From positions 52,254,120 to 52,318,119 of the forward strand of contig OZ023270.1 of assembly GCA_964006375.1 (NCBI GenBank): a DNA stretch of 64,000 nt. Reading direction: 5' to 3'. The position numbers and the translations under genes are program-made. Shown in pieces: positions 1 through 12,478 of the stretch; positions within the stretch are counted from its first letter, which is position 1; every line of letters begins with the position of its first letter. The notes under the pieces were generated by a model. The model ran no database searches and was not told where the DNA came from. It saw nothing but the letters and a program-made list of their open reading frames with translations. This stretch comes from Tillus elongatus (lineage: Eukaryota > Arthropoda > Insecta > Coleoptera > Cleridae).

Positions 1-299
1 ACACGTAGGGTCAGCAGAAAGCGGGATGGATCGTCGCGATCACAATATCAGTGAAGCGGATTCAACGTAGTAAATTTATGGCTAGCCATAGATGCCAGCC
101 ATATATTGCTATATGCTACTACACCTTACCGAAGAAAAAAGAAGTTGTCTTAAGTGTTTTGCAATAACATAATAACACTAAACCAATCGTTTATTATTAA
201 CATAGTCATAGAGGAAAACTAAATTTTAGTATGTATTATTTGTTATTTTGGTTGCATGTACCCAAATGACAAATATTGGACAATAAAGCCAAGGCCCCA
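1..299. other. Intergenic, nothing recognised
   Basis: No coding, RNA or repeat feature is recognised before the ~170-bp array begins. Confidence 0.4.
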
Positions 300-2010
300 A
301 TATAAAAATAGACATAAAAACAAGTTACCAAAGACCTAGTGTATAGCAACCTAAGCAAATTATTTTTTGTCACACTCTGGAAAATAAAAGAAAATCATTT
401 GAACATCGAGATACTTATTACTAAGTTTTTTCAAATATGACTTATTTTTTTGATATTTACAGTTAATGTGCAAAATCATAAAAGCGCAAAACTATTACCA
501 AGGCCCTAATATATACTAACTCATCCAAATTATTTTTTGTCACTTTTTGCAAAAGTGAAAAAAATACATATGAAGATCGAAATAGCTATTACCACGTTCA
601 TTTTTTCGCATTTGCAGTAGATGTGCCAAAATCACAAAAACGAAGATCGGGATAGCAATTAAGACGTTTCCGAAATATGAATTATTTTTTGATATTTGAA
701 GTAGATGAGCCAAAGTCATAAAAACAAAAAATTATTACCAAGGCCCTAGTGTATAATAAGATTGCAAATTATATTTTGTCACCCTTTGCAAAAGTGAGAA
801 AAATGCTTATGAAGATCGGGATAGCTATTAAGAAGTTTCCGTAATATGAATTATTTTTTGATATTTACAGTAGATGAGCCAAAATCATAAAAACCAAAAA
901 TGATTACCAAGGCTCTAGTGTATAATAAGATATGCAAATTATTTTTTGTCACCTTTTGAAAAAGTGAGAAAAATGCATATGAAAATCGGGATAGCAATTA
1001 CGACGTTTTCCAAATATGTACTATTTTTTCGCATTTGCAGTTAATGTGCCAAATTCATAGAAACAAAATATATAACCAACCGCCTGACGCATAAAGGCTC
1101 ATGCAAATAATTTTCTGTCACCCTTTGGAAATATAAAAAAATGCATATGAAAATCGGGATAGCAATTAAGAGGTTTTCCAAATATGTATTATTTTTTCGC
1201 TTTTGCAGTTAATGTGTCAAAATCATAAAAACAAAAAATTATTACTAAGGCCCTTATGTATGAAAAACCATGCAAATTATTTTTGTCACCTTTTGCAAAA
1301 GTGAAAAAAATGCATAACAAATTCGGGATAGCAATTGAAACGTTTCCGAAATATGTCATATTTTTTTGATATTTGCAGTAAATGTGCCAAAATCATAAAA
1401 ACACAAAATGATTACCAAGGAGCTAGTGTATAATAAGAGATGCAAACTATTTTTTGTCATCTTTTGCAAAAGTGAGAAAAATGCATATGAAAATCGGGAT
1501 AACAATTAAGACGTTTCCGAAATATGAATTATTTTTTGATATTTGCAGTAGATTTGCCAAAATTATAAAAACAAAAAATGATTACCAAGGCCCTAGTGTA
1601 TAATAAGATATGCAAATTATGTTTTGTCACCTTTCGAAAAAGTGAGAAAAATGCATATGAAAATCGGGATAGCAATTACGACGTTTTCCAAATATGTATT
1701 ATTTTTTTGCATTTGCAGTTATTTGCACCCTTTGGAAACATAAAAAAATGCATTTGAACACCGGGATAGTTACTACCACGTTTTTCATTTCAACATTAAT
1801 GATTCTGTAATACTTGCTGTTAATGTGGTAAAATCACAAAACCAAAAATCATTACCAAGGCCGTATTGTGTAATACTACACCAAATTTATTTTTGTCACC
1901 CTTTGCAAAAGTAAGAAAAAAAAAAGAATTTAAACATCGGGATAGCAGTTAAGAGGTTTTCCAAGAATGTATTTTTTTTCAGTGAATGTGCCACATGAAA
2001 GGCAAAGGGA
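300..2010 (+). repeat. Diverged ~170-bp tandem array, direct arm
   Basis: About nine units follow each other with a spacing near 164-172 bp, measured between recurrences of the ACCAAGGCCCTAGTGTA-type phrase at about 329, 493, 735, 903, 1073, 1237, 1411 and 1581. Each unit also carries a CAAATTATTTTTTGTCACC phrase, a GATCGGGATAGCAATTAAGAC phrase broken by substitutions, and GCAGTAGATGTGCCAAAATC. Units differ by substitutions and small indels, and one short unit lies near 600-720. No coding potential is seen. The period is in the range of many insect satellites, but nothing here shows a centromeric role. Confidence 0.85.
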
Positions 2011-2029
2011 AACCACCTTATTTTAACCT

Positions 2030-2107
2030 ATCGTTGCGACTTTTTTTTTTTTTTTTTTTTTTGTTCCCTCAGGGCTCGTCCGCGGCCTTGCCGCCCATCG
2101 TTGCGAC
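2030..2107 (-). mobile_element. Tiny poly(A)-tailed retro-insertion with 11-bp target duplication
   Basis: The direct repeat ATCGTTGCGAC (2030-2040 and 2097-2107) exactly flanks a run of 22 T (2041-2062) followed by 34 bp of GC-rich sequence (2063-2096). Read on the minus strand this is a short GC-rich tail end followed by A22, bounded by an 11-bp target site duplication. This is the signature of target-primed reverse transcription. The source transcript is not recognised. The base composition is unlike the surrounding AT-rich DNA. Confidence 0.8.
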
Positions 2108-2109
2108 TA

Positions 2110-2795
2110 CTAAGCGACTTTGCCTTCAGTCAGTGAGTGAGTGATACATATTATTATTTTTATTATGTTTTGGAGAAATGATAAATTTAAATAAAATTAA
2201 TAAACATGTGTATATAAAGAAACTACCCCAATCTCGTTATAAGAATATGTTTATTATAAAAATTTGCTATAAATTAGGTTTAAAGTGTAACTTATTTTTA
2301 GTGGCATAAAACTTGGTTACATAGCATAAGAAGACTGTTTCTTATGCTGTACTGCATACTTGAACAATGCAACATAAAAATTATGAGAATCTAATTATTG
2401 TTAGTCACTATAGTATTGCAGTTAGTGGCTGGTCATATTTAAATATTAAACGTAGCATTTTTTCTCAAATATTATGTATTTGTACATAAAAGCGTCGCAT
2501 AGACAAAGAACGTTGGGGCTTTGATATACCGCTTTTACGACGTTGATCTCGGGAAGTTTTACAGCTCTGTTTCTGTACCCTCCTTTTGTAAATTTCAAAG
2601 CTTTTACCTGACCTGTCAAACATATGTTTAGAAAAAATTGAAAAGTAAATTAGCACAGCATAATCAATCAATTATTATGCTGTGACTGTATATTAGATTT
2701 TAGCACGTTAAAAAATCTGCAACTTGAAAAATAGGAATAGAATCATATTCAATTCATTCTAAAACTGGCCAAGTTGAGAGTTGTGTATGCTGTAG
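2110..2795. other. Spacer between the two repeat arms
   Basis: AT-rich spacer between the direct and inverted ~170-bp arrays. A 68-codon open frame on the minus strand at 2465-2671 has no recognisable family and looks random. Confidence 0.4.
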
Positions 2796-3760
2796 TATTA
2801 TACACTAGGGCTTTGGTAATAGTTTTGTGATTTTGTGATTTTAAATGTAAATATAAAAAAAATATTCCTGTTTAAAAAATTGCAAATGTCAAAAAATAAT
2901 GCATATTGCGGAAACGTCTCAATTGCTATCCGGATCTGTTTATGCATTTTTTTTTACTTTTGCAAAGGGTGACAAAAAATCATTTGCATATTTTATTATA
3001 CACTAGGGCCTTGGAAATCATTTTTGGTTTTTATGATTTTGACACATGCGAAAAAATAATACATATTTGGAAAACGTCTTAATTGTTATCCCGATTTTCA
3101 TATGAATTTTTTTCACTTTTTCAAAAGGTGACAAAAAATAATTTGAATATCTTATTATACACTAAGGCCTTGGCAATCATTTTTTGTTTTTATGATTTTG
3201 GCACATCTACTGCAAATAACAAAAAATAATTCATATTTCGGAAACGTCTTAATTGCTATCCCGATCTTCATATGCATTTTTTTCGCTTTTGAAAAAGGTG
3301 ACAAAAAATAATTTGCATGGTTTTTCATACATAAGGGCTTAAGTAATAATTTTAGGTTTTTATGATTTTGGCACATTAACTGCAAATGCAATAAAATAAT
3401 AGATATTTGGAAGACGTCTTAATTGCTAACCCGATCTTCATATGCATTTTTCTCACTTTTGCAAAGGGCGACAAAAATAATTTGCATATCTTATTATACA
3501 CTAGGTCCTTGGTAATCATTTTTTGTTTTTATGATTTTGGCACATCTACTGTAAATATCAAAAAATAATTCATATTTCGGAAACGTCTTAATTGCTATCC
3601 CGATCTTCATATGCATTTTTCTCACTTTTGCAAAGGGTGACAAAATATAATTTGCAATCTTATCATACACTATGGCCTTGGTAATCATTTTGTGTTTTTA
3701 TGATTTTGGCACATCTACTGCATTTATCAAAAAATAATTCATATTTTGTGTCTTCCAAAA
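2796..3760 (-). repeat. Diverged ~170-bp tandem array, inverted arm
   Basis: About six units of the same family as 300-2010 in reverse complement. The phrase CACTAGGGCCTTGGTAATC recurs at about 2811, 3003, 3163, 3335, 3501 and 3670, so most spacings are 160-170 bp. Small open frames on the minus strand (3155-3391, 3494-3688, 3663-3932) repeat the same peptide because the DNA repeats; they are not genes. Confidence 0.85.
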
Positions 3761-4884
<1,124 letters not shown>

Positions 4885-4960
4885 ATAAGTCTTTAAACAC
4901 GTTTGCCACTTGCGCCGTGGTTCTCCAATTTTCCCAGAGACGTAGTAACAAAAATATGCC

Positions 4961-5600
4961 TAAGTGAGATGTAAGACATGAAACACGTGCCGCCACCTCG
5001 TTACGGAACCAAGTAGTATGTTGTCACGGCAGATCCAAATAACACAGAACGTTAAAAAATAGAAACTGTATACGACCGACTAACAATTCAGTATATTGTC
5101 AGCCCTGGCCCATTTCTGCCCCAATATAGGGACAAAGTATGTAAGGCTAGATGCATTCTCACCACAATTAGAACCGTAGACCAGTTTCGCTCTAATTACA
5201 GCTCGTCAGTAAGGCATACTAATTGCAGCGAAAATACATCTATAAAGTAATACGGCTATGGTACCCAGCTTTCCAACACTAAGTGGGATGTAAGACACGA
5301 AACACGTGCCGCCACCTCGTTGCGGAACCAAGTAGTATGTTGTCACGGCAGCGCCAAATAACACAGAATGTTAAAAAATAGAGACTTTATACAACGAACT
5401 AACAATTTAGTAAATTGTCAGCCCTGGCCCATTTCTACCCCAATATAGGGACAAAGTATGTAAGGCTAGATGCATTCTCACCACAATTAGAATCGTAGAC
5501 CCGTTTCGCTCTAATTACAGCTCGTCAGTACGTCATACTAATTGCAGCGAAAATACACCTATAAAGTAATACGGCTATGGTAGCCAGCCTTCCACCACTA
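4961..5600 (+). repeat. Two tandem 319-bp units
   Basis: Unit 1 (4961-5279) and unit 2 (5280 to about 5598) align end to end with scattered substitutions. Both start TAAGTGRGATGTAAGACA and end near GTAMCCAGCYTTCCAMCACTA. The units are GC-richer than their surroundings and contain no convincing open frame. The family is unknown; it could be a short satellite or a tandem part of a larger element. Confidence 0.85.
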
Positions 5601-5830
5601 CTACCATGGCATTATACATATGGATAAATCTATAGATTAATTGAGGAATTAAGGTTAGGAATATAAAGTATAGTCAACCTGTAAGTGTATTTATCCATTT
5701 TTGTTTCTTTTTTTTATCCGTGGCCCACCCTGTTCGCCTATTAAAGTTGCCATAACAGGCCCCATTGGCATGAAGCATGAGTGTCCACTGTTCCAATCGC
5801 AAATAAATAGGAAAATATATAAGGTCTAGT
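5601..5830. other. Short unassigned stretch
   Basis: No recognised feature between the tandem pair and the HINE-like head. Confidence 0.4.
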
Positions 5831-6069
<239 letters not shown>

Positions 6070-6577
6070 CAGTGGCGATTTCTCCTAGTGAGCTAGGTGT
6101 GCGCCGCACACCCTAAAATATAATTAAAATGTGCACAGTTAAATATGTTTTATTTCTTTTTCCCCTAGTCTTAATATACTACATATGTTATGACAATCGA
6201 TTTAATTTACTTATTTGATTTCATAAATAGTCTGTTAATAGTGACTTGGAATGAAGTCGGCACCACGTCTTCATTCAGAAAATATGAGTAGGTCAATAGC
6301 AACAGGGAATGAATTCGGGTCGGGTTAGGTGTGCGTTGTTATTTCCGAACAACTTCACTCGACAGAGCTGTATTGGTATACAATACAGTCCCCCACCCAT
6401 GTGTTTAAAATAGTAAGGAAATACCATTGCTTTTAACACTGCAGTGAGCGGTAAAAATACCGCTCAAGACAAATGAATGGAACGCCGGTTTAACAAACGT
6501 TGTGATAGCATTATTTACAAACATTACAACTGCGCTTGCCTGGACCACAGTATTCTAGAATTAAAGACTATAATACA

Positions 6578-6960
6578 TTTCAGTAAATTTTCGTAGAAAA
6601 AATTCACTAATGGGGAGATCTCGACTTTTGAATTTTGAAAAATTGTTTGCAAATGAGCGCGAACTAGGACCCCTAGAACCCATATCCGGGGTCAGTTTCA
6701 ATTTTTATATATAAGAATTTAATTTGCGTCAAGTTTTAAAATATAGAAATTTTTGATTAAAACTGATTTCAAGTACCATCCATATTTCTAGAAATTGTAA
6801 TGGTACATAATGAGGTGAGGTAATTTTGGAGATTAGAAATCAGATGACAGAACTTTAGAACAATTGACATTTAGATTAAAATTTAGTCAAAAATTGCATC
6901 ATTTGCAGTCACAAGTTTAGACTTATTTGTAAGATGCTTTTTACTATTTATATAACAATA

Positions 6961-7039
<79 letters not shown>

Positions 7040-7381
7040 GGTATCACACCGATAACTCAAAATATAATCGGCCGATTTTCATAAAATTTGGCATGTACCT
7101 TCCTTCTGTAAATGTATTGGATAATTTCGTTAGTCAGGAAAATCGGACGAGTTTTTCCGGGAAAATTTTGAGTTTTTATTCGAAAAAAATTTGTATCTCA
7201 AAAAATAAAAAAGATAAGATAACCAAATTTGGTAGGTAGGTTTACGATATAAAAATTAAACTATACACGAAAATTTAGATTTCTATGTTGCAAGATAAAA
7301 AAGTTATAATAAAATATTTTGTGCCAGATCATTTCTATGAAAATTCACTACCATAACGCACTTGCTGCATCCAGGCTTTTT
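6578..7381 (+). mobile_element. HINE-like element carried inside the hAT
   Basis: Head at 6578-6610, conserved block to about 6710, TA tract 6964-7035, body from the TATCACACCGATAACTC phrase, and tail TTCACTACCATAACGC near 7345 with the stem-loop ending at 7371. About 245 bp of unrelated sequence (6715-6963) separates the block from the TA tract. It occupies the same position in the hAT as the copy at 13978-14399, so it was probably present before the hAT family spread. Confidence 0.85.
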
Positions 7382-7608
7382 ACACATTTTATTATTTAGT
7401 ACCATATTAACATTGAACTACTTTTAATGTTTACAGTTTTCACCCCGTTCCGGACAGTGCTAACGCTAACACAAATTTGTGTGAAGAGAAGAGCTTGATA
7501 ATAATTCCATGTTCTTTTCGTGTTTTAAAGTTTTAAGTGACTTTTTAATTTGTTAGTGTTGCAGTGGGAAATTAATTTATTTATCTACGTATCATTCCCA
7601 TATAGGTC

Positions 7609-7787
<179 letters not shown>

Positions 7788-7791
<4 letters not shown>

Positions 7792-9836
7792 GGAATAAAT
7801 TCGATAACGGATAAATGAGGGCGTGTTGGGAAAAACGCTTGGACACGTCGATTTGTATTTTTAACTGCGCATCTTTTTCAAGAAAAAAAAATTATATAGG
7901 GTGCGTCATGTGACAGTGGCCAATACCAACTTTCTTATTTTAAATACAAGCCCCTGTATATTATAAATTTTTTGGATTCTTCAGAAAATTCTAGACATAA
8001 TTCATGTACAATGTTCTATACCTATCTTCAACTGTTTCGGAAATATTAAGTATTTTCAGATTTATTACAAAAATTAACATTAAAAATAGAAAATTATTTT
8101 ATTTCACAAATTCGCTACATTGCATTCAATACTTATTTCCCATTCAGCTCTTGATAATGAGAAAGTAAACAAAAACCATTCCTGCGTTTCTTTTTACTGA
8201 TATGAAATGAAACAAAAACAAAAACAGTTTTCTTTCTGTTCGTATAAAACTCGTAGCCTTAGCAACTTGTTGTCTGCCTGCATGACAGTAGTGATTAGTG
8301 TCAGTGCTATTGTCGTTTGAATTTCGTTAACTGTACGTAATAATATCAGAAAAATGGTTCATTTAACAGAAATGCACAAAATAACCATTCTACAAATGAT
8401 TGGTTATGGAGATAACACACGGACACAGATGGAAGTGTCTCGCTTATTTCACGAAAAATTTCCAAATTTGCCGCCTGTATCCCAAGGAACAATTAGCAAA
8501 ATAGAAAAGCAGTTTCGCGAGCTTGGTCATGTGAGACAGATAAAAAAAGTAGCTGCCAATGCAGTAAGTGATGATACGAAATTGGATATTACGCTTGAGT
8601 TTCAAGAAAACCCACATACTTCTGGTCGACAAGCAGCCCAACTATTCAACGTTAGCCACACAGCAATTTTTCGAACATTAAAGGAAAGTAAAATGCATCC
8701 CTATAAAATGATACCAACTCAGGAGCTCATGGAGGACGATTTCGATAGGAGAACGTATTTTTGTGAACAAATGATGGCAATGTTAGATAACAATGTGATC
8801 CAATTAGAAGATGTTTTGTTTTCTGATGAGAGCACATTTACACTTCACGGTCATGTTAATCGTCAAAATTGCCGCTATTGGTCTAATGAGAATCCTCATT
8901 GGATGAGAGAGGAACATACGCAATATCCTGAAAAAGTTAATGTTTGGGCAGGAATTGTTGGAAATCATATCGTAGGTCCCTTTTTCATTGATGGCAACTT
9001 GAATGGGGATAAATATTTAGAACTGCTCCAAAATAATGTCGTGCCAACTTTGACAAACTTATATCCAGATCCAGCAAACCCACAAGTTCCTGCCAATAAA
9101 ATATGGTTTCAGCAAGATGGAGCACCGCCCCATTACCAAATCAATGTCCGGCAGTACCTGAACCAAATTTTTCCAAATCGGTGGATATGGAGGCGCGGAT
9201 CGATAGAATGGCCAGCACGATCTCCTGATCTGTCGCTATTAGACTACTTTTTGTGGGGATATGTCAAAAGTATTGTATACAAAACTAAGCCCCTCAACTT
9301 AGATGACTTAAAAAGACGAATCACGCTTGCGATTAGATCAGTCACGCCTGAGATGTTGAGTAATGTTAGAAGACATTTCTATACCAGATTAGCATGTTGC
9401 CAAGATGTTCGTGGGGAGCATTTTGAACATTTACTACATTGACATTAATTTTTTTTTTTTTTTTTAAATTATTTAGAAATAATCAGTATTTCTTATTAGA
9501 ATTTGTGAAATAAAATAATTTTCTATTTTTAATGTTAATTTTTATAATAAATCTGAAAATACTTAATATTTCCGAAACAGTTGAAGATAGGTATAGGACA
9601 TTGTACATGAATTATGTCTAGAATTTTCTGAAGAATCCAAAAAATTAATAATATACAGGGGCTTGTATTTAAAATAAGAAAGTTGGTATTGGCCACTGTC
9701 ACATGACGCACCCTAAATAATTTTTTTTTCTTGAAAAAGATGCGCAGTTAAAAATACAAATCGACGTGTCCAAGCGTTTTTCCCAACACGTCCTCATTTA
9801 TCCGTTATCGAATTTATTCCATTTGGCTGTTCCACA

Positions 9837-9839
<3 letters not shown>
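7788..9839 (+). mobile_element. DD41D Tc1/mariner-type element with ~326-bp terminal inverted repeats
   Basis: The left repeat 7788-8113 matches the reverse complement of 9499-9824, both 326 bp with few mismatches. The right end continues for 15 bp past the matched part (9825-9839, CAGTGTGGAACAGCC on the minus strand) and is then followed by TA, as expected for a Tc1/mariner terminus. The left end lacks these 15 bp and runs straight into the TA tract. Between the repeats lies one uninterrupted 362-codon transposase gene. A run of 17 T follows the stop codon. Confidence 0.9.
8354..9442 (+). CDS. Tc1/mariner-type transposase, DD41D, intact reading frame
   Basis: A 362-aa cut-and-paste transposase expected to bind the element's own inverted repeats and move it into TA sites. 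Residues 1-60 form an N-terminal helix-turn-helix region of the type common in insect elements (DUF4817-like); a second helix-turn-helix lies near residues 85-110 (GRQAAQLFNVSHTAIFRTLK). The RNase-H-fold catalytic core shows D158 in FSDES, D255 in WFQQDGAPPH and D297 in SPDLSLLDYF, with 41 residues between the second and third Asp. WGYVKS follows the third Asp. The ATG at 8354 starts a helix-turn-helix at the usual distance and no upstream in-frame extension is needed. The gene lies between intact inverted repeats, so the element may be recent. Whether it is active is unknown. Confidence 0.92.
   Translation: MVHLTEMHKITILQMIGYGDNTRTQMEVSRLFHEKFPNLPPVSQGTISKIEKQFRELGHVRQIKKVAANAVSDDTKLDITLEFQENPHTSGRQAAQLFNVSHTAIFRTLKESKMHPYKMIPTQELMEDDFDRRTYFCEQMMAMLDNNVIQLEDVLFSDESTFTLHGHVNRQNCRYWSNENPHWMREEHTQYPEKVNVWAGIVGNHIVGPFFIDGNLNGDKYLELLQNNVVPTLTNLYPDPANPQVPANKIWFQQDGAPPHYQINVRQYLNQIFPNRWIWRRGSIEWPARSPDLSLLDYFLWGYVKSIVYKTKPLNLDDLKRRITLAIRSVTPEMLSNVRRHFYTRLACCQDVRGEHFEHLLH

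Positions 9840-9901
<62 letters not shown>
9840..9901. repeat. (TA)n microsatellite at right end of DD41D element
   Basis: TA tract that begins at the TA target dinucleotide of the transposon's right end. hAT sequence resumes at 9902 (CATTTAGTGTT). The matching place in the second hAT copy (about 14628-14642) has only a short ATATATGTATGTA stretch, so the tract grew after insertion or came with it. Confidence 0.85.
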
Positions 9902-9904
<3 letters not shown>

Positions 9905-9986
9905 TTAGTGTTAATAATTTTTAAAACCACCACTAAGAGCAACTCGTTACCGCACACCCGAACATTTTGGTCAGGAGACGCCATTG

Positions 9987-10250
9987 GTATCCAACCGCTA
10001 ACTCAAATAATAATCAACCGATTTTGATGAAACTCGGCAAGTTCCTTTCTTTTATTAATAGCTTGGATGAGTTCGTTAGCCAGGAAATCGGACAAGGTTT
10101 TCCGGGAAAATTTTGAGTTTTCTTTCGAAAAAAATTTTTTTCTCCAAAATTTTGTGCACATATTGCTTTGGGAAAGACCTAACTATGCGCCAAAATTGAG
10201 CTTTCTAGGTTTACAGAAAATGGCGCTATTCAAATTTGAAACATTTATTT
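9987..10250 (+). mobile_element. HINE-like element, right half (split by hAT)
   Basis: Continues the element interrupted at 6069: after the duplicated GTATCCAA the body phrase CCGCTAACTCAAATAATAATC appears with two changes from consensus. The body (CTCGGCAAGTTCC, GTTCGTTAGCCAGG, TTTTCCGGGAAAATTTTG) follows to about 10250. The usual CCATAACGCACTTG tail is missing. Confidence 0.8.
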
Positions 10251-10825
10251 TTTAATATCGCCGCGTATCGTAAACATCGCTTATATAAGATGTAGTATCT
10301 TGTTGTTAGGCAACCGAACATTTTATATTATTGCGCAAGTCTGTTTAGTAAAGTATAATGCATGTGGCGTCTGGCGATCGCTTCAGGTCGGTATTGGTAT
10401 TGGCACATGAATAAGATCTAATATCGCTTGCGTCCAAAAGAAAAATCATGGAAGTTATGCGATTACGTGCCTAATGGACAGTCAGTTTTAATCAACAATA
10501 CCCATCCCTTCCTTTTAAGTTAAAGGTAAGAATTTTAGGCTGTTATTGTATTCTAATTTTAAGAATTTAAATAATGAAGGGAAATATTTATATAATTATA
10601 TAGTGATAAAACAAATTATTACGATATTCACTCTATATAATTATAATATGAACCGTTTCGTTAAATGTGGCTTCTTCAGAAACAAAAGCAAAATGCATGT
10701 AGTAATTAACTACAGATGCAAATATTCATTTGTTTTATTATTTACGTTTGAATTTTTATATGTTGTGTATTGTGTGCTGCCTAAGATATCATACTAAGTG
10801 CAGCAGGTCCCTTCCAAGACTATAG
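10251..10825. other. Intergenic, nothing recognised
   Basis: AT-rich sequence. An 83-codon frame at 10546-10797 is low-complexity and has no recognisable family. Confidence 0.4.
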
Positions 10826-11628
10826 GATTTAAAAAAAGTCGGTAATGGAGAGGTATCGTGAGACTTTGCACAAATTGTTTCAAATATCCATCCGATAACT
10901 CAAAAATTAATTAACCGATTTCAATGAAACTCGGCAAGTGCCTTTCTTTTATTAATGGCTTGGATGAGTTCGTTAGCCAGGAAAATCGGAAAGGCTTTTC
11001 CGGGAAAAAAAATTTCCCCGAAAATTACAAAGCTGTTTTAATAAAATTTAAAGGGTATGTTGCCCTGGGAGAGACCTTACTATGTATCAAAATTCAACTT
11101 TCTAAGTTTATAAAAAATTGAGTTATTCAAATTTTGATTTTTCTTTCGGAATTTTTCCATGCGATAATTAAAAAAATAATTAACCGATTTCGATGAAACT
11201 CGGCAAGTGCCTTTCTTTTATTAATGGCTTGGATGAGTTCTTTAGCCAGAAAAATCGGGCGGGGTTTTCCGGGAAAATTTTGAGTTTTCTTTATAAAAAA
11301 AATTTTCTCCGAAAATAACAAAGCTACTCTAATGAAATTTACTATATATGTTACCTTGGGAGAGACCTTACTACGTACCAAAATTCAACTTTCTAAGTTT
11401 ATAGAAAATTGAGTTATTCAAATTTTAAATTATCTTTCGAAAAAAAATTTTTCTCCGAAAATTTCAAAGTTATTTTAACGAAATTTGGTGGATATTTTGC
11501 CCTAGACACTAGACCCTAGACCTAACTACATACCAAAATTAAACTTGCTAAGTTTATAGAAAATTCAGTAATTTAAATTTGAAGCATTTAATAAAAATTG
11601 ACTACCATAACGCACTTGCTGCGTCCCG
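10826..11628 (+). mobile_element. HINE-like element without TA tract
   Basis: A truncated head block (GGTATCGTGAGACTTTGC) joins directly to ATCCATCCGATAACTC with no TA tract between. Body units are repeated in tandem (about 10900-11120, 11165-11410, 11430-11580). The tail CTACCATAACGCACTTGC with TGCGTCC ends at 11628. It shows that the TA tract is not obligatory. Confidence 0.8.
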
Positions 11629-11750
11629 AGTTTTTTTAGTTTTAAGGTAATATAAACAAAAAACAAACAACTATGTCTTACTGATGAGAGTAGCTTTAAG
11701 AAACTTCATAGAGTAATAAGTGAAGATTGGGACCTGTGATGAGCACTGGT

Positions 11751-12478
11751 AAGTACACTTGGAGAACCCAAATTACCACATCACATCCTTTTAAACACCT
11801 GACGATTGTTTCACTAACAAAGTTAGCGTCATCAGAGGATGAAAAATTCTAACTACTTACTATTAACATCACATTTTATACTGAATCTGAGGTAAAGAAC
11901 GATACCGGGAGGGAGACTAAATCGCAGGCAATTTTTCTGTATATTATATTAACCATTGCGACTGGATTTCGTGAACATCTGGCACAGTTGAGATACGGTA
12001 GTGTAGACAAGTCATGCGTGGCACAACATATTTGGGATGATAACCACCACATTGATAAAGAAAATCTGAAACTTATTAAAAATGTTAGACCGCCAGGAAG
12101 CTTGATGCGTACGAAAGTATTTATATTTCGAGGGCAATAAAAAACAAAAGTTCCTTAAACTGAGCTCCGCCACTGGTTTGTAGTCATCTGTTTGCGCTCT
12201 GTCTTTGATGCAGATAAACATTCCGAAACCTGTCAGGTAAAGTGATAAAGAAAGTTCAAAAACCTCGTCCGGCAATTAAAATAAATACGCAGAGAATTTT
12301 CCTGCGATTTAGTCTCCCTCTCGGTATTGTGCTTTGCCTAAGATTTAGTATAAAAGGTGATGTTAGTAGTAATAGTTCGAATTTTTCATCCTCTGATGAC
12401 GCTAACTTTGTTAGTGAAACGATCGCCATGTCTTTAAAAAGATGTGTTGTGGTAATTTGGGTTCTCCAAGTGTACTTT
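11751..12478. mobile_element. Foldback element, ~190-bp inverted arms
   Basis: AAGTACACTTGGAGAACCC at 11751 is mirrored at 12478. The arms (about 11751-11935 and 12290-12478) also share the GAGGATGAAAAATTC and CTAAATCGCAGG phrases in opposite orientation. The ~350-bp centre has no recognised gene. A shorter relative is the hairpin at 36077-36288, and both are preceded by a GACCTGTGATGAGCACT-like phrase. Class unknown. Confidence 0.8.

Noticed and set aside
300..3760. CRISPR-like array
   Set aside because: Units are ~170 bp, diverged and contiguous without unique spacers. The window is eukaryotic.
300..3760. Centromere
   Set aside because: A ~170-bp period alone is not evidence; the arrays are short, diverged and embedded in transposons.
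10546..10797. 83-aa open frame as a gene
   Set aside because: Low-complexity Asn/Ile/Tyr/Phe content typical of AT-rich noise, no family, no conserved neighbours.
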